From: Coprinellus micaceus
Lineage: Eukaryota > Basidiomycota > Agaricomycetes > Agaricales > Psathyrellaceae
NCBI GenBank assembly: GCA_951394405.1
Contig: OX596336.1
Span: 3,038,001-3,102,000, forward strand
DNA length: 64,000 nt
Direction: 5' to 3'
Part shown: positions 45,421 to 57,374 of the stretch, piece by piece
Layout: every line of letters begins with the position of its first letter
How positions within the stretch are numbered: position 1 is the stretch's first letter
Made by a program: the position numbers and the translations under genes
Notes under the pieces: model-generated
What the model was told of the DNA's origin: nothing
Database searches by the model: none
What the model saw: only the letters and a program-made list of their open reading frames with translations

Positions 45421-48196
45421 ATGGGTGTTCATTGTGTGCATATCAGCGGTACGACGCATTAACAATTCCGGTGTAACATATTTTGCAGCCTCTATGGGCG
45501 ATATAATCAACAGCACTCCCACTCTACTCCGCAATCGAGCTGACACTGTGGTCACATCTTGACGCTTTGACGAGTACTTCCGATAGGGTCGAAAGGGGCG
45601 AATTGCTATACACTGATTGGTTGCGTGAGGCCGTTATACGATCCGGCATCGCTTTGCTCACCTCGAACTTCGCTTCACAAGGTCAGGAAGTCCATCCAAC
45701 ACTCCCTGTGAGATAGTATGCCGGCTCACGGTCCTGACATAGCCATAGTGTGCCAAATACGCTAGCACAACTCATTTGCCCTTCGTCGAGTTCCGCTCAC
45801 GGGAGAAGATTGCTCAGGTCGCTGTTTGTGGCCAACCAAGTAATGTTCCCTGCTCATTGTGACTTAAACTATTAGTCGGCGGGCGACGCAGTGGAGGAAC
45901 CGAGCACCATCCGGTGGTGGATGACTTTTCTCAACTCTGATGTTCAGGACGACCGGCTTTGCGTGCTGGGCCTGGGGACGTCTTTCGGTGGCCTTTTCTC
46001 TATCAAGCGCGCCGTGCATCCGTCGGCTTGGAGACCTCTTTGGTGGATAGGCCTGATAGGGCCTTTTTCCGCGGTACGCTTCTGGTCCCTGAGGCCAGCA
46101 GGCAACGGATCGGTTTCGCGTGCCTTCACTTACTGTCATCCGCTCCTGCAGCTTGGCGGCCTAAGGCGAAGGCTTCCCGCTGAGCTGCTTTCTCTGTGAG
46201 TCGTCGGATCAGGCGCTTCCCAGAATCACATCCAAGGTGACGTTGGCGAGAGTAGGTGCCATGAAGGAATTTATCCCGTGGACCTAATTAGATTGAGTAG
46301 GCACAGGCAACACATTCGCAGCTGTCCTTGGACGTGTAGCTGAGCCGGTTCACAGACAATGGGACAGTATTTTACGTGAGGATTAGGCGTATGCTTGGTT
46401 TCGCTGATGGTGCGAACCTGTTCGTATATTTCGTCTCGTCCGGGAAATAAAGACGAGATCCCGACCATCTCCAAGCTGTGTCGGGATATCGACGAGCCAG
46501 GTTGGAGGAGCAGTAAGGGGGACGAAAACACTGGACAGATTGGTTCATTGGCGATCGCGCCACCGCAGTGGGCACCAGGATGAGGGCTAACAGCGTACGG
46601 TAAAACCATTAAACAACCTTTTAAGCCCACCCCAACGAGTGGGATTTAGCGATTGCTGCCACTGGGACCGAGTGAGTAAGTTCTTTTCGGTTCAATCAGC
46701 CGTATGCTCAGGATTCACCCATACTCACCGTGTCCACAGAATGAACTGCATCAACGCTCTCATCGATCCCATCCCATCCCTTTCCAGAGCTTGGCTTCAT
46801 TTAAACCATCTGCGACGAAGCCCAAATGGTGTCGGACATGGTTACACACTGATCTTCGTCCGTGTTTACTAACCTTGTCTAGGCATACCTGTGATCGTTG
46901 GGGCCATTTCACGGTTCTCCTGGGTACAGGTTTCGTCATAGAACAAGTTCTTACCCCGACGGATATGTATGCCCCAGGGTTTGGAGCTAGACCACAATTC
47001 GACTAGGTGACGGTTTCTAAATAGTCCTACCTCGAATATGTGGTTTGAATATTTGAATGCTTTCTGGCCTTGTTCGGAAGAAATGAAATATTTCCTCTTC
47101 GTACCCTGGCGATGTTGAGGGGCTCAGACGGTTAGGGGGCCCAAAAATAAAGGAGCGTATCTGTCGAAAAGACTGGCCAGGGTGACAACGTGATATTTAT
47201 ACCAGAGACTGACGGCTGACCTCGACGAGGTTGGCAAGTTGTGGCCTTCCTGTGCACATTGGGCAGTGAAGATGGGTTTAAGGCGTCGTCAGAGACTCGT
47301 ACTGTGGCCACTGGCTTGAGAGATAGTTCGCCAGCAGGTCATGTCGAGATGGGTTCCACTGGCAGCGAAGCTCAAAGCGAAGGGGCACTCGAAGTCAGTG
47401 GAGTCAATCCTGCCAAGGGCCACCCCCGCCCATGCACTAAACTCAAATGCAGCGGAAGCGCCACACGTTGACGAAGTCGAGAAATTAAGACGCTGGGGGC
47501 AGACGACATCAGGGAGGAGGCCGCCAAGGTAGGCTTCGGATGACCCATAGCGTATTCTCATAAGCCCTGGGTGCTCACATCTCACCTGGTATGGTGTCTA
47601 TGATTGGCCTATGAAGCAAGGAATGAAGTGAGCAGGGTTGGACTCCGATCTTGACGTGCGTTCTTGGTATCGGACAACCAACTGCAGGATGGTGTGGGGG
47701 AACTCAGGCGTCGGGGGGCCTAAACCTGAATAAGACGAGGGGGGCAGAGCTCGTGGTCGAGACGCTACCGTGACGCACCACTTGGGATGATTGCGTTGGT
47801 AGAGGACGGATGAAGGCATTGTCTGGTACAGTGGCTTTTTGATGTTCGTGACTCATAGTAGGCCTGGACCAATACTACGAATAATTTGATACTCGAAATC
47901 TGGGGATACCTGGAAGTCGTGAGAATGGATGGGTTTAGATTGCGTGCACAGAAGGAACTGGGAGACTCACTGCAGATGGGGACAATGAGCTGTAGCGGTC
48001 GCCGGAATAGGAGCTTTGGCTATTCGGTCGGGCAGCTCAGTGCTCGAGGGGAACTGGGTAGACTGGGATGAAGGGCGATATATAGCTGGGAAAGAGAGTC
48101 TAATTGAGCAACTAGTGATATAATAATGCGTGGTCTCCAATGTCCAAGATAGAAGGCGGAGGCAAGAAAACACAAAAGGGGGTAATGTTAATAGAG
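45421..48196. other. 2.8 kb without a supported gene
   Basis: This is the longest gene-poor stretch of the window. Open frames of about 90-120 codons exist on both strands (for example 45891-46199 +, 46271-46630 -, 47289-47585 -), but they overlap each other, lack domains and could not be joined into a convincing spliced gene. It may hold decayed genes or an unrecognised short secreted-protein gene. Confidence 0.45.
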
Positions 48197-49261
48197 TCAG
48201 CAAACGACACAACACCCCCAGCCCTTCCCCTCTTCTCGCTCAGACGAAACCTTTCCGCTGCTTCTTCTTCGATGATGCCTGTTGGCATCGTCTATCGGTC
48301 CGTGTGCTGGTACTCCATCACGCATGAGCATACTAACTCGCGTGGCGGCCTCGAACACCTCGTCGACTCCGGCCATTCTCAGTGCCGAGCACTCTTTGTA
48401 CGCCCGAGCACCGATGCTCTGAGCTACGCGTTCACCGTGCTCCTTCGTCACCCATTTGCTCTGCACGCCGGGAGTTTCGTGCTCTTCGCTGTCGGGCCGA
48501 AGGTCCATTTTGCATCCCACCAAAAGGACAGGTATCGTCGGTCCACATATGCTTCTGACTTCTTCGATCCACTGTGGTTGATGTTGAAGGGGATGGACAA
48601 GTGAGAAATAAGGGGACGCACCTTGGTCGTGACGTTCTCCAAAGAGTCTGGTGTATCAATGGAGAATGCGATGAGGATGACATGGGACTTGGAATAGGAC
48701 ATGGGTCGTAGACGCTGTGCACAGTGTTCAGTGAAGCTCAACACGGCGGGCCGTCTATGCCTCTACCTCGTACTCTTCCTGTCCACTGATCACCCAGTCA
48801 GATATGGCAATTGGAAGAATGGAGTGGAACGCACGCTGTATCCCATAGTGCTAGGTGTACTGGCTTCTCGTCCAGGCGAATTTCGGCGACATAGTTGTCA
48901 AAGACAGCTTCACTAACAATGAGTATTCCCCTATCCAAAGCTGCCGTTTCACGTACTGGGTTGCTGCCAACGGACGCAGTTTAGTACACACAATCCAGAG
49001 TCGGGTGCAGCGCAGCACTCACGTATTCCTTCGGGAATTCGCCGAGTGCAAAGGAGGATAATAACGAAGTCTTCCCGCAGGCACCTACACAAGACTGGTA
49101 GTTAGCCTCCTTTCTTCAGCAAAGGACCCAGGTCAGAGACGTGCCGTCGCCAACGATGACCAGCTTTCTTTTGATCTGGCAACCAAGGGTGGAGAGGGGC
49201 TCAATTCAGGACTGCCACTGGCTGAAGCGTTGAGGGTACTTACAGGAGTCTGAGAGGCCAT
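48197..49261 (-). CDS. Rho-family small GTPase, RHO2-like
   Basis: Membrane-associated GTPase controlling cell-wall synthesis and polarity. The ATG at 49261 begins MASQTP, followed by an intron. The P-loop reads KLVIVGDGTCGKTSLL across another intron, and then SSFALGEFPKEYV. Switch I and the effector region give VFDNYVAEIRLD. Switch II is LALWDTA, and the following exon has ERLRPMSYSKSHVILIAFSI and DTPDSLENV. The guanine-binding motif is VPVLLVGCKMDLRPDSEE, and the SAL motif reads AYKECSAL. The Rho insert helix is short. The C-terminus is a basic linker then GWGCCVVC, a CAAX box with Cys at the last position, preceded by a second Cys that could be palmitoylated. Sequence wording is closest to fission yeast Rho2. 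A TATA box lies 54 bases upstream. Confidence 0.9.
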
Positions 49262-49314
49262 TATCCAAGAACCAGCGATACAGGCTAGAGAAGAGGGGCT
49301 CGAAGCCGACGAGC

Positions 49315-49320
49315 TTTATA
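49315..49320 (-). promoter_or_regulatory. TATA box of the RHO2-like gene
   Basis: TATAAA on the minus strand, 54 bases upstream of the ATG at 49261. Confidence 0.45.
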
Positions 49321-49476
49321 GAGGAGGGAACGGTGTACAGGTTTAGTCAAGGATCTGAACGTCACTGAACAGCCCCAGCACCGTTTACCCGTGTTTGTTC
49401 CCGTCTAAAGGGTAAACATCCATCTGATGATGTCACAGCCAGATCTCCTTTTTCGTGTCAGATCCCTCGCTTCTCC

Positions 49477-49938
49477 ATGCAGAGAACAACATTCAGGGTT
49501 TCTCTGGACCGGATACAACGCGGAGAGAAGGAGCTTAGGAAAATGCCCAGTCGTTTGCAAAGTCCAGATCAAAGCCAACTGGCAGCCAGGGAGGGAATAG
49601 GGGCTTACTCAGTACTGAGGAGATCGACAGACTCGGACGCCGACGTATGGAGGTCGGCCAAAACGAAACAAAGCATCGCGGCGTGCGTCGCGAGAGAACT
49701 CGCCAAGGGACCTACCCCCCTCCAGAACAACTTTTACAAGCCTTTACAGCGGCCATTAGCCCCACTCTCCACGTGCGCGACCAGTACTGCACAAATATAT
49801 CTCGCTCAGACGCCTGGCGAAAGAAGGCCGTGTGTGATACGTCGGTGTGCGATACCCATCTGGGGTAGGCATTTCCTAATCGCCGGTAGGGCAGGCACTT
49901 CCAGAGGGAATATAACGTCCGGAAGAGCGAAGGACTGA
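49477..49938 (+). CDS. Unidentified ORF, possibly spliced
   Basis: The ATG at 49477 opens 153 codons (MQRTTFRVSLDRIQRGEKEL) of basic sequence. An overlapping second frame carries a more protein-like stretch, LSTEEIDRLGRRRMEVGQNE then PPPEQLLQAFTAAISPTLHV, which suggests that the real product switches frame through an intron near 49540. The basic composition and the downstream stretch DQYCTNISRSDAWRKKA recall small mitochondrial ribosomal or assembly proteins, but I cannot name a family. It would be divergent from the RHO2-like gene. Confidence 0.25.
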   Translation: MQRTTFRVSLDRIQRGEKELRKMPSRLQSPDQSQLAAREGIGAYSVLRRSTDSDADVWRSAKTKQSIAACVARELAKGPTPLQNNFYKPLQRPLAPLSTCATSTAQIYLAQTPGERRPCVIRRCAIPIWGRHFLIAGRAGTSRGNITSGRAKD

Positions 49939-50225
49939 CATCAGAACGGCGAGATCTTCCCTCGGCGGCATCTTCTTGTGATCCGTGGCATCGCTTGTCG
50001 GCGTCTCAGCAGTAAAGGGAAGAGGAAGAGTCCAAAGAAAAGTCATGGTAATGTCGCGGCATACAGGTTCTCGAGGGCTATAGGGAATGTTCTCACTCGA
50101 TTGAATGGGGACGATGGAGGGCCTGCGAATAATCTCTTTCATGAAATCTCATTGCTTCGTTTACATCCGATTGGACACGAAATGAACTCGGTCGCGTCTT
50201 GGCCAGAACGAGAAAGCAAGCCGAA

Positions 50226-51297
50226 CTAAGGCCTCTTTCTCTTGAGGGACTTAGGTGCGCACAAAGGACCACGTTCTAATGCCTCGTGCTCGGGCGTATC
50301 CTTCTCGACACCGAGCGCGTCTTCCAGGCTCTCGGATTCCTGGGGCGGCAAGGCGTCGGTCGCTAGACCCCACAGGCTGGACACCATGAGAAAGAGGCAA
50401 ATAAGTAAAAGCAAGCACCAGCTCGTACATACCTTAGGAACACTTTTCGACGGCGAACCCACTCAGCCCTCCACTTCTCCCATTCACACTGCAGCCTTGA
50501 CAAGTCCTCAACAGAGATCGGGGGCGCACCACTCTTCAAAGGCTGGAGACGTGATTCAAATTTCAAAATCTAGGCCAATTCAAATAGTCAGAAGACGTCT
50601 TTCGAGCGTTGCAAGTTAGAGTCACTTCTTCTTCTAAACAGGCGATCTGCTGGCCGAGTTCGTCGTCGGTCGGTGTCGACTTTATTTTGCCGAGTTCTTA
50701 TTGGAAAACACAACGTGAAGAGAAGGAGGCGTCAACGGAGGCTTGGCCATGCTTTTGAAGAAGCATATATTGACCTGAGGATAGTACTTTCACGTCGGCA
50801 ACGAGGGCGGTGTTCTCTTCTTCGACCGCCTTGAATTCGCTTTCCAGGGACGCCAGTTTCTCGGCAGGAAGAACCTCCAGATTAGATTGGTTGACGACAA
50901 AGAACGTCGTTTTTCCTGTACGGAGAGCAACAAATTTAGATAGAGCTTCCCTAGACTCTGTGTACGTGCCGTATGTCTTTTGAATGAGTTCGCCTTTCTC
51001 AGCTAGCGCGACAAGGATCTTTTGTACGTTGGTTTTCTGGACCGCCCCCTTCAAGTTTGCAGCGACATCCACGGCACCATAAGGTCGATTCATCTAGCAG
51101 AGGCCCATTTCAGCTCGGGTATTCCTTTCAGCCTCGAGTTTCATCGCATATATTCACTGCTTTCAGGTATTGAAGGACCCTGTCCTCCGCTGATATGATT
51201 TCAATCGCAAACCGGAAGCATATATGCAGCACAATAGCTCACCTTCCTGGCCCTTCAGAACAGGTACCTTGTTCTCGGACTTTGGTTTGGATGCCAT
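50226..51297 (-). CDS. HOP2: HOP2 homologous-pairing protein (PSMC3IP/TBPIP family)
   Basis: Meiotic recombination factor that works with Mnd1 to stimulate Dmc1/Rad51 strand exchange. The ATG at 51297 gives MASKPKSENKVPVLKGQE, followed by introns. The winged-helix DNA-binding domain reads NRPYGAVDVAANLKGAVQKT and NVQKILVALAEKGELIQKTY. After a further intron it continues GKTTFFVVNQSNLEVLPAEK, then the first coiled coil LASLESEFKAVEEENTALVA and DDELGQQIACLEEEVT. The C-terminal part has ISVEDLSRLQCEWEKWRAEW, RRRKVFL and LWGLATDALPPQ, as in other Hop2 proteins. A basic tail KSLKRKRP ends at 50226 and probably serves as a nuclear signal. The family order of winged helix, leucine-rich coil and CxxWxxR-like coil is intact. 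Exon edges near 50570-50760 are uncertain. Confidence 0.85.
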
Positions 51298-52544
51298 ATA
51301 TTGAGGAGATGGTAGTGGCTCTGGTTCAAGAGGGGCACATTGGTTGCAAGGATTGAATTCCCAGGCGACGCGGCGCGTTTCGGCATTCGCCGAGGCTGAA
51401 TCCGAGTCGTTTCCCAGATTTGGCGGGCGTCTATTCCACTATGACTGGACTGGAAAGTTGGCTATGCTCTGCCGAAAATAGAAGGGAAGTCACACCCCTA
51501 CACTGGGTGTACGAAAGCGCATTGAAGGAGCCACTCAACCACTTCCTATACTCACAAGTTTTATCATTGAAGATCTTGGTGCACACTTCTCCGGATATGA
51601 CACGTGTGCGCCTTGAACTCCCTAGCTAACAACCTCGGCAGTGAGATTCTCGACCTGGTATGCGTCACTTCGCTCTTTTCACAGAGGGATGCCAGCATGG
51701 GGTACACGATACCTTTAAGTCCAAGCCGTACCAAAGGAGGTTTGGACTAATTTGCCTCACTCACCTAGGAAGACTTTCAAAGCCTCTCGGGTGTCTCCTG
51801 CCTGGCTCTGCTCATTTTTTCACTGCGGGCCCCCATATATCAAGGTCGGGTCCTCGAGGGGAGCGTGGCATACACACGAGATTATCGTCTCATCCGTTTG
51901 ACTGTTGCACGCCGTTCTACGAAACTGGGGTAGATCATAAGCGGTCGGGGAGGGTTGCTCAACGCCGAAGTGGCGCAGGACACGAGTTTCCAGAAAGAAC
52001 GAGCCGCATAAAAACTATATTTTTCCTCTTTGCCCCATGTCAATGTCAGGTTCGCCCGCACACTGTTTCTCATCCGACACGTTTATCAAGCGACCATCAC
52101 TCGTAGTACTGCAAAGACGAAATAGACAAGATAGCTTGTCAAGCGTTTCTCATCGTGTGTTCTCAGTCAAACTTGGGGTTACTGCCCCGCATTACTGGTC
52201 AGGCTAGTTTGGGCCCTCATGGGCCAACGCATCTCCGTGAACATTTAGGCGCCCAGGCGCGTTAGCGTCATGGGGCCCCGGACTGGTTCCGACGGACGCC
52301 GCGACGCGTGTGATGGAAAGATGGGGGTCACGCATAAACCGCGTGGCAGAGCGGCACGGTTAACTCAAGATCCGCCTTGCCGGCTCGTACTTTTTGGAGC
52401 ACCCCGCAAGGATTGTGTCGGAACAACGACGACGGTGTATTTGGGCTCGTCTGGTTGGCTGGCTGGCTCCTTATCTCTTCCCCGCACTCTGCCCTCTCAC
52501 ATACACCACTGCCTGGGCTCTTGCATGAACACCAGGCTCCGCAC
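51298..52544. other. 1.2 kb without a supported gene
   Basis: This lies between the divergent HOP2 (-) and LEU5-like (+) starts. A 148-codon plus-strand frame at 51660-52106 shows no domain. The final 200 bases are CT-rich and probably the carrier leader. Confidence 0.5.
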
Positions 52545-53733
52545 ATGAGTCCAAATGCCGCTTCTGCGCAACCAGACAAGCAGAGTCTTCACTATATTAT
52601 CCGCTCGGGCATTGCTGGGGGTGTAGCTGGATGTGTGGTGAGTATCCTGGATTTGTATGTTTAGTTATGGCGTGTTCAACCGGCTCTAGGCGAAGACTGT
52701 CGTTGCTCCGTTGGATAGAGTAAAGATCCTCTTCCAAGCGTCCAACCCTGATTTCCATAAATACGCAGGTCCGTTCAGAACCAGATAGGAGGGTATCGTG
52801 CTGAGCTGACATATCGACGTGATCAGGAACGTTCTCTGGGGCATACCGCGCTGGAAAGGAGATATACCAGTACAATGGGGTTCGAGGTCTCTTCCGGGGT
52901 CACTCAGCGACCCTCTTAAGGATCTTTCCATACGCTTCCATAAAGTTTATGGTGTACGAGCAGGTCCACTATGTGAGCTCCCTGCTGGTTCCTTTAACCT
53001 GCATCTTCCTAATTGTGCTCTAATGGTCAGGTTCTCATGCCCACACGCGCAGAGGAGACAAACCCAAGAAGGTTTATAGCTGGAGCTGCAGCAGGTGCGT
53101 CCCGGCACTCGCGTGCCCACGGACACATACTCAAATTTACTAGGTGTAACGTCTGTGTTCTTTACATACCCTTTGGATGTTATCCGTGTCCGTATGGCCT
53201 TCGAAACCGCACCTCGCGTTGCCAATGGACAACCACTACACCCTTCGTTCCTCGGCACGGCTCACCACATGTATCTTGAAGGGGCCCACAGCCTACCCCC
53301 AACCAGCGTTTTCAACCGCTTCCCAATGCTCAAGTTCTATCGCGGATTTACCGTCACCGTCGCTGGGATGGTTCCCTACGCCGGTGTATCCTTCCTCAGC
53401 TGGGGCTTCCTCAGATCATACTTCCTCCCGCCTAACAAAACGGGACACAGACCACCCACACCGATTGCGGATCTCATAATAGGCGCCATGTCTGGGGTGG
53501 CCGCACAGACGGCGTCGTATCCCTTCGAGGTCATACGGCGGCGCATGCAAGTGGGAGGGTTGACGCGCCCAGATCGGTGGCTTCGGTGGAGCGAAACGGT
53601 TTCTGCCATATGGCGGTCGGCAGGATGGAGGGGATTCTATGTCGGTTTGGGGCTTGGCTACGTGAAGGTCGTGCCTATGACGGCGGTGAGCTTCGCGGTT
53701 TGGCAAGGATGCAAAAGGCTATTGGACGTCTAG
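52545..53733 (+). CDS. LEU5: Mitochondrial carrier, LEU5/SLC25A16-like (coenzyme A)
   Basis: Inner-membrane carrier of the SLC25 family. The closest known group is yeast Leu5 and human SLC25A16/A42, linked to coenzyme A accumulation in mitochondria. The ATG at 52545 starts [20 protein letters not shown], then [20 protein letters not shown]. Three carrier repeats are visible with their P-x-[DE]-x-x-[KR] signatures: PLDRVK, PLDVIR and PFEVIR. Between them are [58 protein letters not shown] and [17 protein letters not shown]. The end [20 protein letters not shown] is typical of the Leu5 group. Five exons. Stop at 53733. The substrate assignment is by family only. Confidence 0.88.
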
Positions 53734-54216
53734 AGTCTGGAGGACCATTTGAGCAATGTACTACCATCACTGTACTCTAGTAGATATCACGGAGACACGC
53801 AACTTACTCTACTGCAGACCCGCTGCTTAATGGTATTTCTTCAGAAGACTAAGAGTCAGAACTGGTCGCGCAAAAGATGACATCAGTTCCAATGAATAGG
53901 ATGTGTCAGTGCAGGCGGCTCGTATGTTTTCCTGAACACTGATGGACACCAAAAAGCGACTTGGGTTTCCCTGCAGGATCGGTCAGCTTCATTCCACCCT
54001 CCGAGGACATGGGCTTACGAGAGTCGAAGGCTAATCGAATGCATTCGGCCTTCCCTACTTATAGAAGCCCACCCATCAAGGGCATGAAGCCTCAGGGCTA
54101 AAAGACCTGTCCGACCCCGACGTCTCTCGTCCGACCCTCCTTCTGCTCTGCCTTGCTTTCTCCTGTCAACTGCCAGCTCTCCTAGCCTACCTCTGTTCTC
54201 TAATCGCGTTCAAAGC
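53734..54216. other. Intergenic region
   Basis: No gene. The right part is a pyrimidine-rich leader (54110-54190) typical of fungal promoters, before the Zn2Cys6 gene. Confidence 0.5.
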
Positions 54217-56807
54217 ATGGACTTGACGTCTTCCCAAGGTTCAAAAGTGAAGAAGACGCGCCGTAGACTGAGGCTGAGCTGTGTGGAGTGCACAAAGCGC
54301 CGCCAGGTGAGGCGTTTCATTTTACTCGCGACACTTGTTGCTCACGGGGTCGCCCCAAACCCCAGAAATGCGACAGGAGCCATCCTTGTGGCTTGTGCGT
54401 CTCGCGGGGTGTGCCACAGCTGTGCAGGTGGGAGACTGTCCCAATGGCACGTCCAACACCTTCGCGACCCCCAGAAACAGCAATTAGGTACCTCGACGGT
54501 ATCGCGCAGCATGATGCCATCGTCAAAGAACTTCAGGATCGCATCGTTACCTTGGAGCACGCCCTTGGAGAACAGAGGGGCACTCCTTTTCGGCCAACGC
54601 CCCCTTGCTCCTCATCATCAAGCTTTCGATCTGTTTCTCAGCCAGAATCCAGGACATCACCGCCATCTGAGTGGACCCCCATTAGTGATACCTCAACTAG
54701 GGAGCCCTCGGCAGACAGGGCCCAGCGAGCCCCCCTTCCTACTATGGCTCCTCCACCAGCGGTCGACCTCAGCCTCTATGGCGAAATGGACATTGCGTCG
54801 ACTATACCCAGACCTCTTCCCGACCCCATTTACGAAAGCTCATCTTCACTTGCTCAGCTTTGCCTCGCTCAGCATGGAGAGTATATTGGGAGGGGAAGCT
54901 TCATCTGTGCTTTGCACTCGGTAGGTCCCCATCTGCTCTCTAACCTTCGCTGGTTCCTGACACCCGGGGCAGCTCACAGCCCGCTCTTCACCTCGCTTTA
55001 TATACGCCAAGTCGACCGATTCGATCTTTGAAGGCCGTGACAACATGACAAGGTTCTCGCCCCTCCCATACGCCTCTCACACAATTCATCAATTGCTTTT
55101 GAAATTCCCTCACAGAGGAGCCTTCGACGCACTGGTCGAGTCCTACTTCTTCAACCTTAATTGGCGATATGGCATATCTCGAACCTGGTTCAACCGCGAG
55201 ACCGGCAAGATGTGGTCCAAAATTCAAACAACCCTCAGCCAAGCCTCGGAGATTAACGCCAACTTCCTCATGCTGGTGTTCTCCGTGCTGGCAGTTGCAC
55301 CCCGGGACGACGAGCTGGGCGTCTCGCTGACGGTCCTGCCCTGCGACGACTACTTTATGTGCGCGATGATTGCTCGCCGCATTGCGGAAGATGACTATTT
55401 CAACACACCACGGGCTTCTACCATGGTATCGCCTTCGGATGGCACCGCTCTGGGGTGCCTGGCTACACCCATCCTGGCTAGCTTCCTGTCCGAGCGGGGG
55501 CGCGTGAGCGAAGCTTGGAAGTTGGTCGGCAATGGTATTCGGAACGCTCAGGCTGTAGGGTTACATCGTGATCCGGACTGGAAGCTCTGGCAGGTGATGT
55601 CCCAGGAGGAGAAATGCTTAAGGAGGAGGGCGTGGTGGTCCCTTTTCATTAGCGAGAGGTAGGCTTTGTGCTTTTTGGGGTGTTTATCCTGGTTACTGAT
55701 TCGTGTCCTGATCTTTCCAGGTTGCTCTCATACATGCTCGGCCGGCCACATATGGTTCGAGATGAAATGTTCGATGTCGCTTTGCCTTCGTCCACCAACG
55801 AAGACGGGGAATTCGACCTCTTTGGGTTTAACCAGAGAATAATGATCGAGCTTGCGGGTCTAATGGGAGAAGCAATCGACAAGGTACGCTAATTGGGCCA
55901 TTCCACAAACTTTATCTGGATTAACCGGCTGTTTCAGTGCTACACGACAGTGTACCCTCTCTGCAAGGACTTTCTGGAGATGGATGCCAAGCTCGAGAGT
56001 TGGAGAAACTCGGTACCCATCGAGTACCAGGAAAGCGAAGAGATCACAACACTGCGAGGCTATCAGGACCCAGAGATATTCATTTTGGCTCGACAACGCT
56101 ATATCCTGAACAGCTGGTACTTCGCTGCTCGCCTTAAGCTGCACATAGCGTCAACCAGTGGGCATTACCGCGTGGCGCAAATTCCAGAAGACCTCGCCAA
56201 ATGCAGGGCTCTGTGCATGAACGTAGCACTGGAGCTCATCAAGTACCAATGCGACTTCCACGACTCCCTCATTGCGCAGTTCAAGGAGCGCCAGAAGCTT
56301 CATTACGCTTATCTGGCCAGCGGGTGGCTCTTCCACGGGTGCTTCTCCCTCTTTGAGGCGTGTATCGCGCTCTTGGCCACGAAGGAGAGGATTCCACGTC
56401 AAGCCCAGCTTCCCGGACACATGGAAGCGTTCGATCGAACATTGGGAGTTCTGAGCGAGACGGCCGAGTATGAATCCGGGAAGGAGGGAAGCATCGCGAC
56501 GATGGCTATGAACGTCCTGCGGCCATTGCGAGAAGGTCACTTTTCGAGCTCGATGATGTCTCAAATGAGCGAGCTGCAGCAGGCTCACGCCTCGGGCACC
56601 AATCACAGCTCCGCCGTCCAGGAGGCTCAAGGCTCGATGCTCAAAAGTCTGTTCGACGACCTTTCGGACGGGGGCTCTGATCTCTCGACAATGCGATGGG
56701 CAGCCAGCGGTGTGCCGCAGAAGGTGGCGACCGAATGCTATATCTATGGGGGTTCTGTGGGTTATGCTGGGCCTCTGGGTTACGAAGCTGATCCTACGAC
56801 TGGGTAG
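54217..56807 (+). CDS. Zn2Cys6 fungal transcription factor
   Basis: Nuclear regulator with an N-terminal binuclear zinc cluster and a fungal-specific transcription-factor middle domain. The ATG at 54217 gives MDLTSSQGSKVKKTRRRLRL. The cluster LSCVECTKRRQ-KCDRSHPCGLC has the spacing C-x2-C-x6-C-x5-C-x2-C-x8-C, with the last Cys in VPQLC. An intron at about 54308-54367 falls inside the cluster, a common position. A short coiled coil (AIVKELQDRIVTLEHALGEQ) probably dimerises it. The middle domain includes FDALVESYFFNLNWRYGISR, NAQAVGLHRDPDWKLW, EKCLRRRAWWSLFISERLLS and the GRPHMVRDEMFDVALPS block. Stop at 56807. Target genes cannot be predicted and no metabolite cluster is adjacent. Confidence 0.92.
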
Positions 56808-57374
56808 GACGGGCATCCCGGTGGCTTGCAAGAGAGGGTATGTGGCGGGAAATCGGAACGGCATAGATCGGCGACGTGATGGGTATGTTAGTTCCGGAAC
56901 GGAGAGCGGGACGGGTCACGACTGTCGATTGAAGAACATTGCTCATTCTCGTATACGAAAGGGTACACACGTTCGGCTCAGAGAGGCTAGCTCAGATACC
57001 AAGTGTTTAATCTTACCTTTTAAATTCGATGATTGGGGCTGAAGAGTTGGACCCACATGACATGGCCTCCATTCCAGTAACCGTGCAGGATCAGAAAGTG
57101 TTGTGCCACGGTTCATGTGTGGGAGTCTGAGATGAACCTGGCGGAATAATGATATTCAATGGTGGACAAAAAGGGTACACAAGAAGAGGGCAGCCGAGTA
57201 TAGCGCTTTGTCTTGGTGAGGGTGGCCAAGAAAGGAAGGGAGTGATCGCATTGTTCTGGTGCCGAGTGCGAAAGGTGTTTCGAACACCCACGACGCCAAT
57301 GTCCCTATAGTCTCTTTCTTCCTCGACCTCGTCGTTCACAGCTCCTCGTCGCCGCCGCTGGCCCGTGCGCCACG
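56808..57374. other. Intergenic region
   Basis: No gene recognised between the Zn2Cys6 factor and the ankyrin protein. A 110-codon overlapping frame at 56710-57042 is probably non-coding. Confidence 0.5.

Larger units (their letters stand above)
49262..50225. other. Region with one unsupported plus-strand ORF
   Basis: The left part is the RHO2-like promoter. An ORF at 49477-49938 (+) is listed separately. The rest, up to the HOP2 stop, shows nothing recognisable. Confidence 0.45.
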
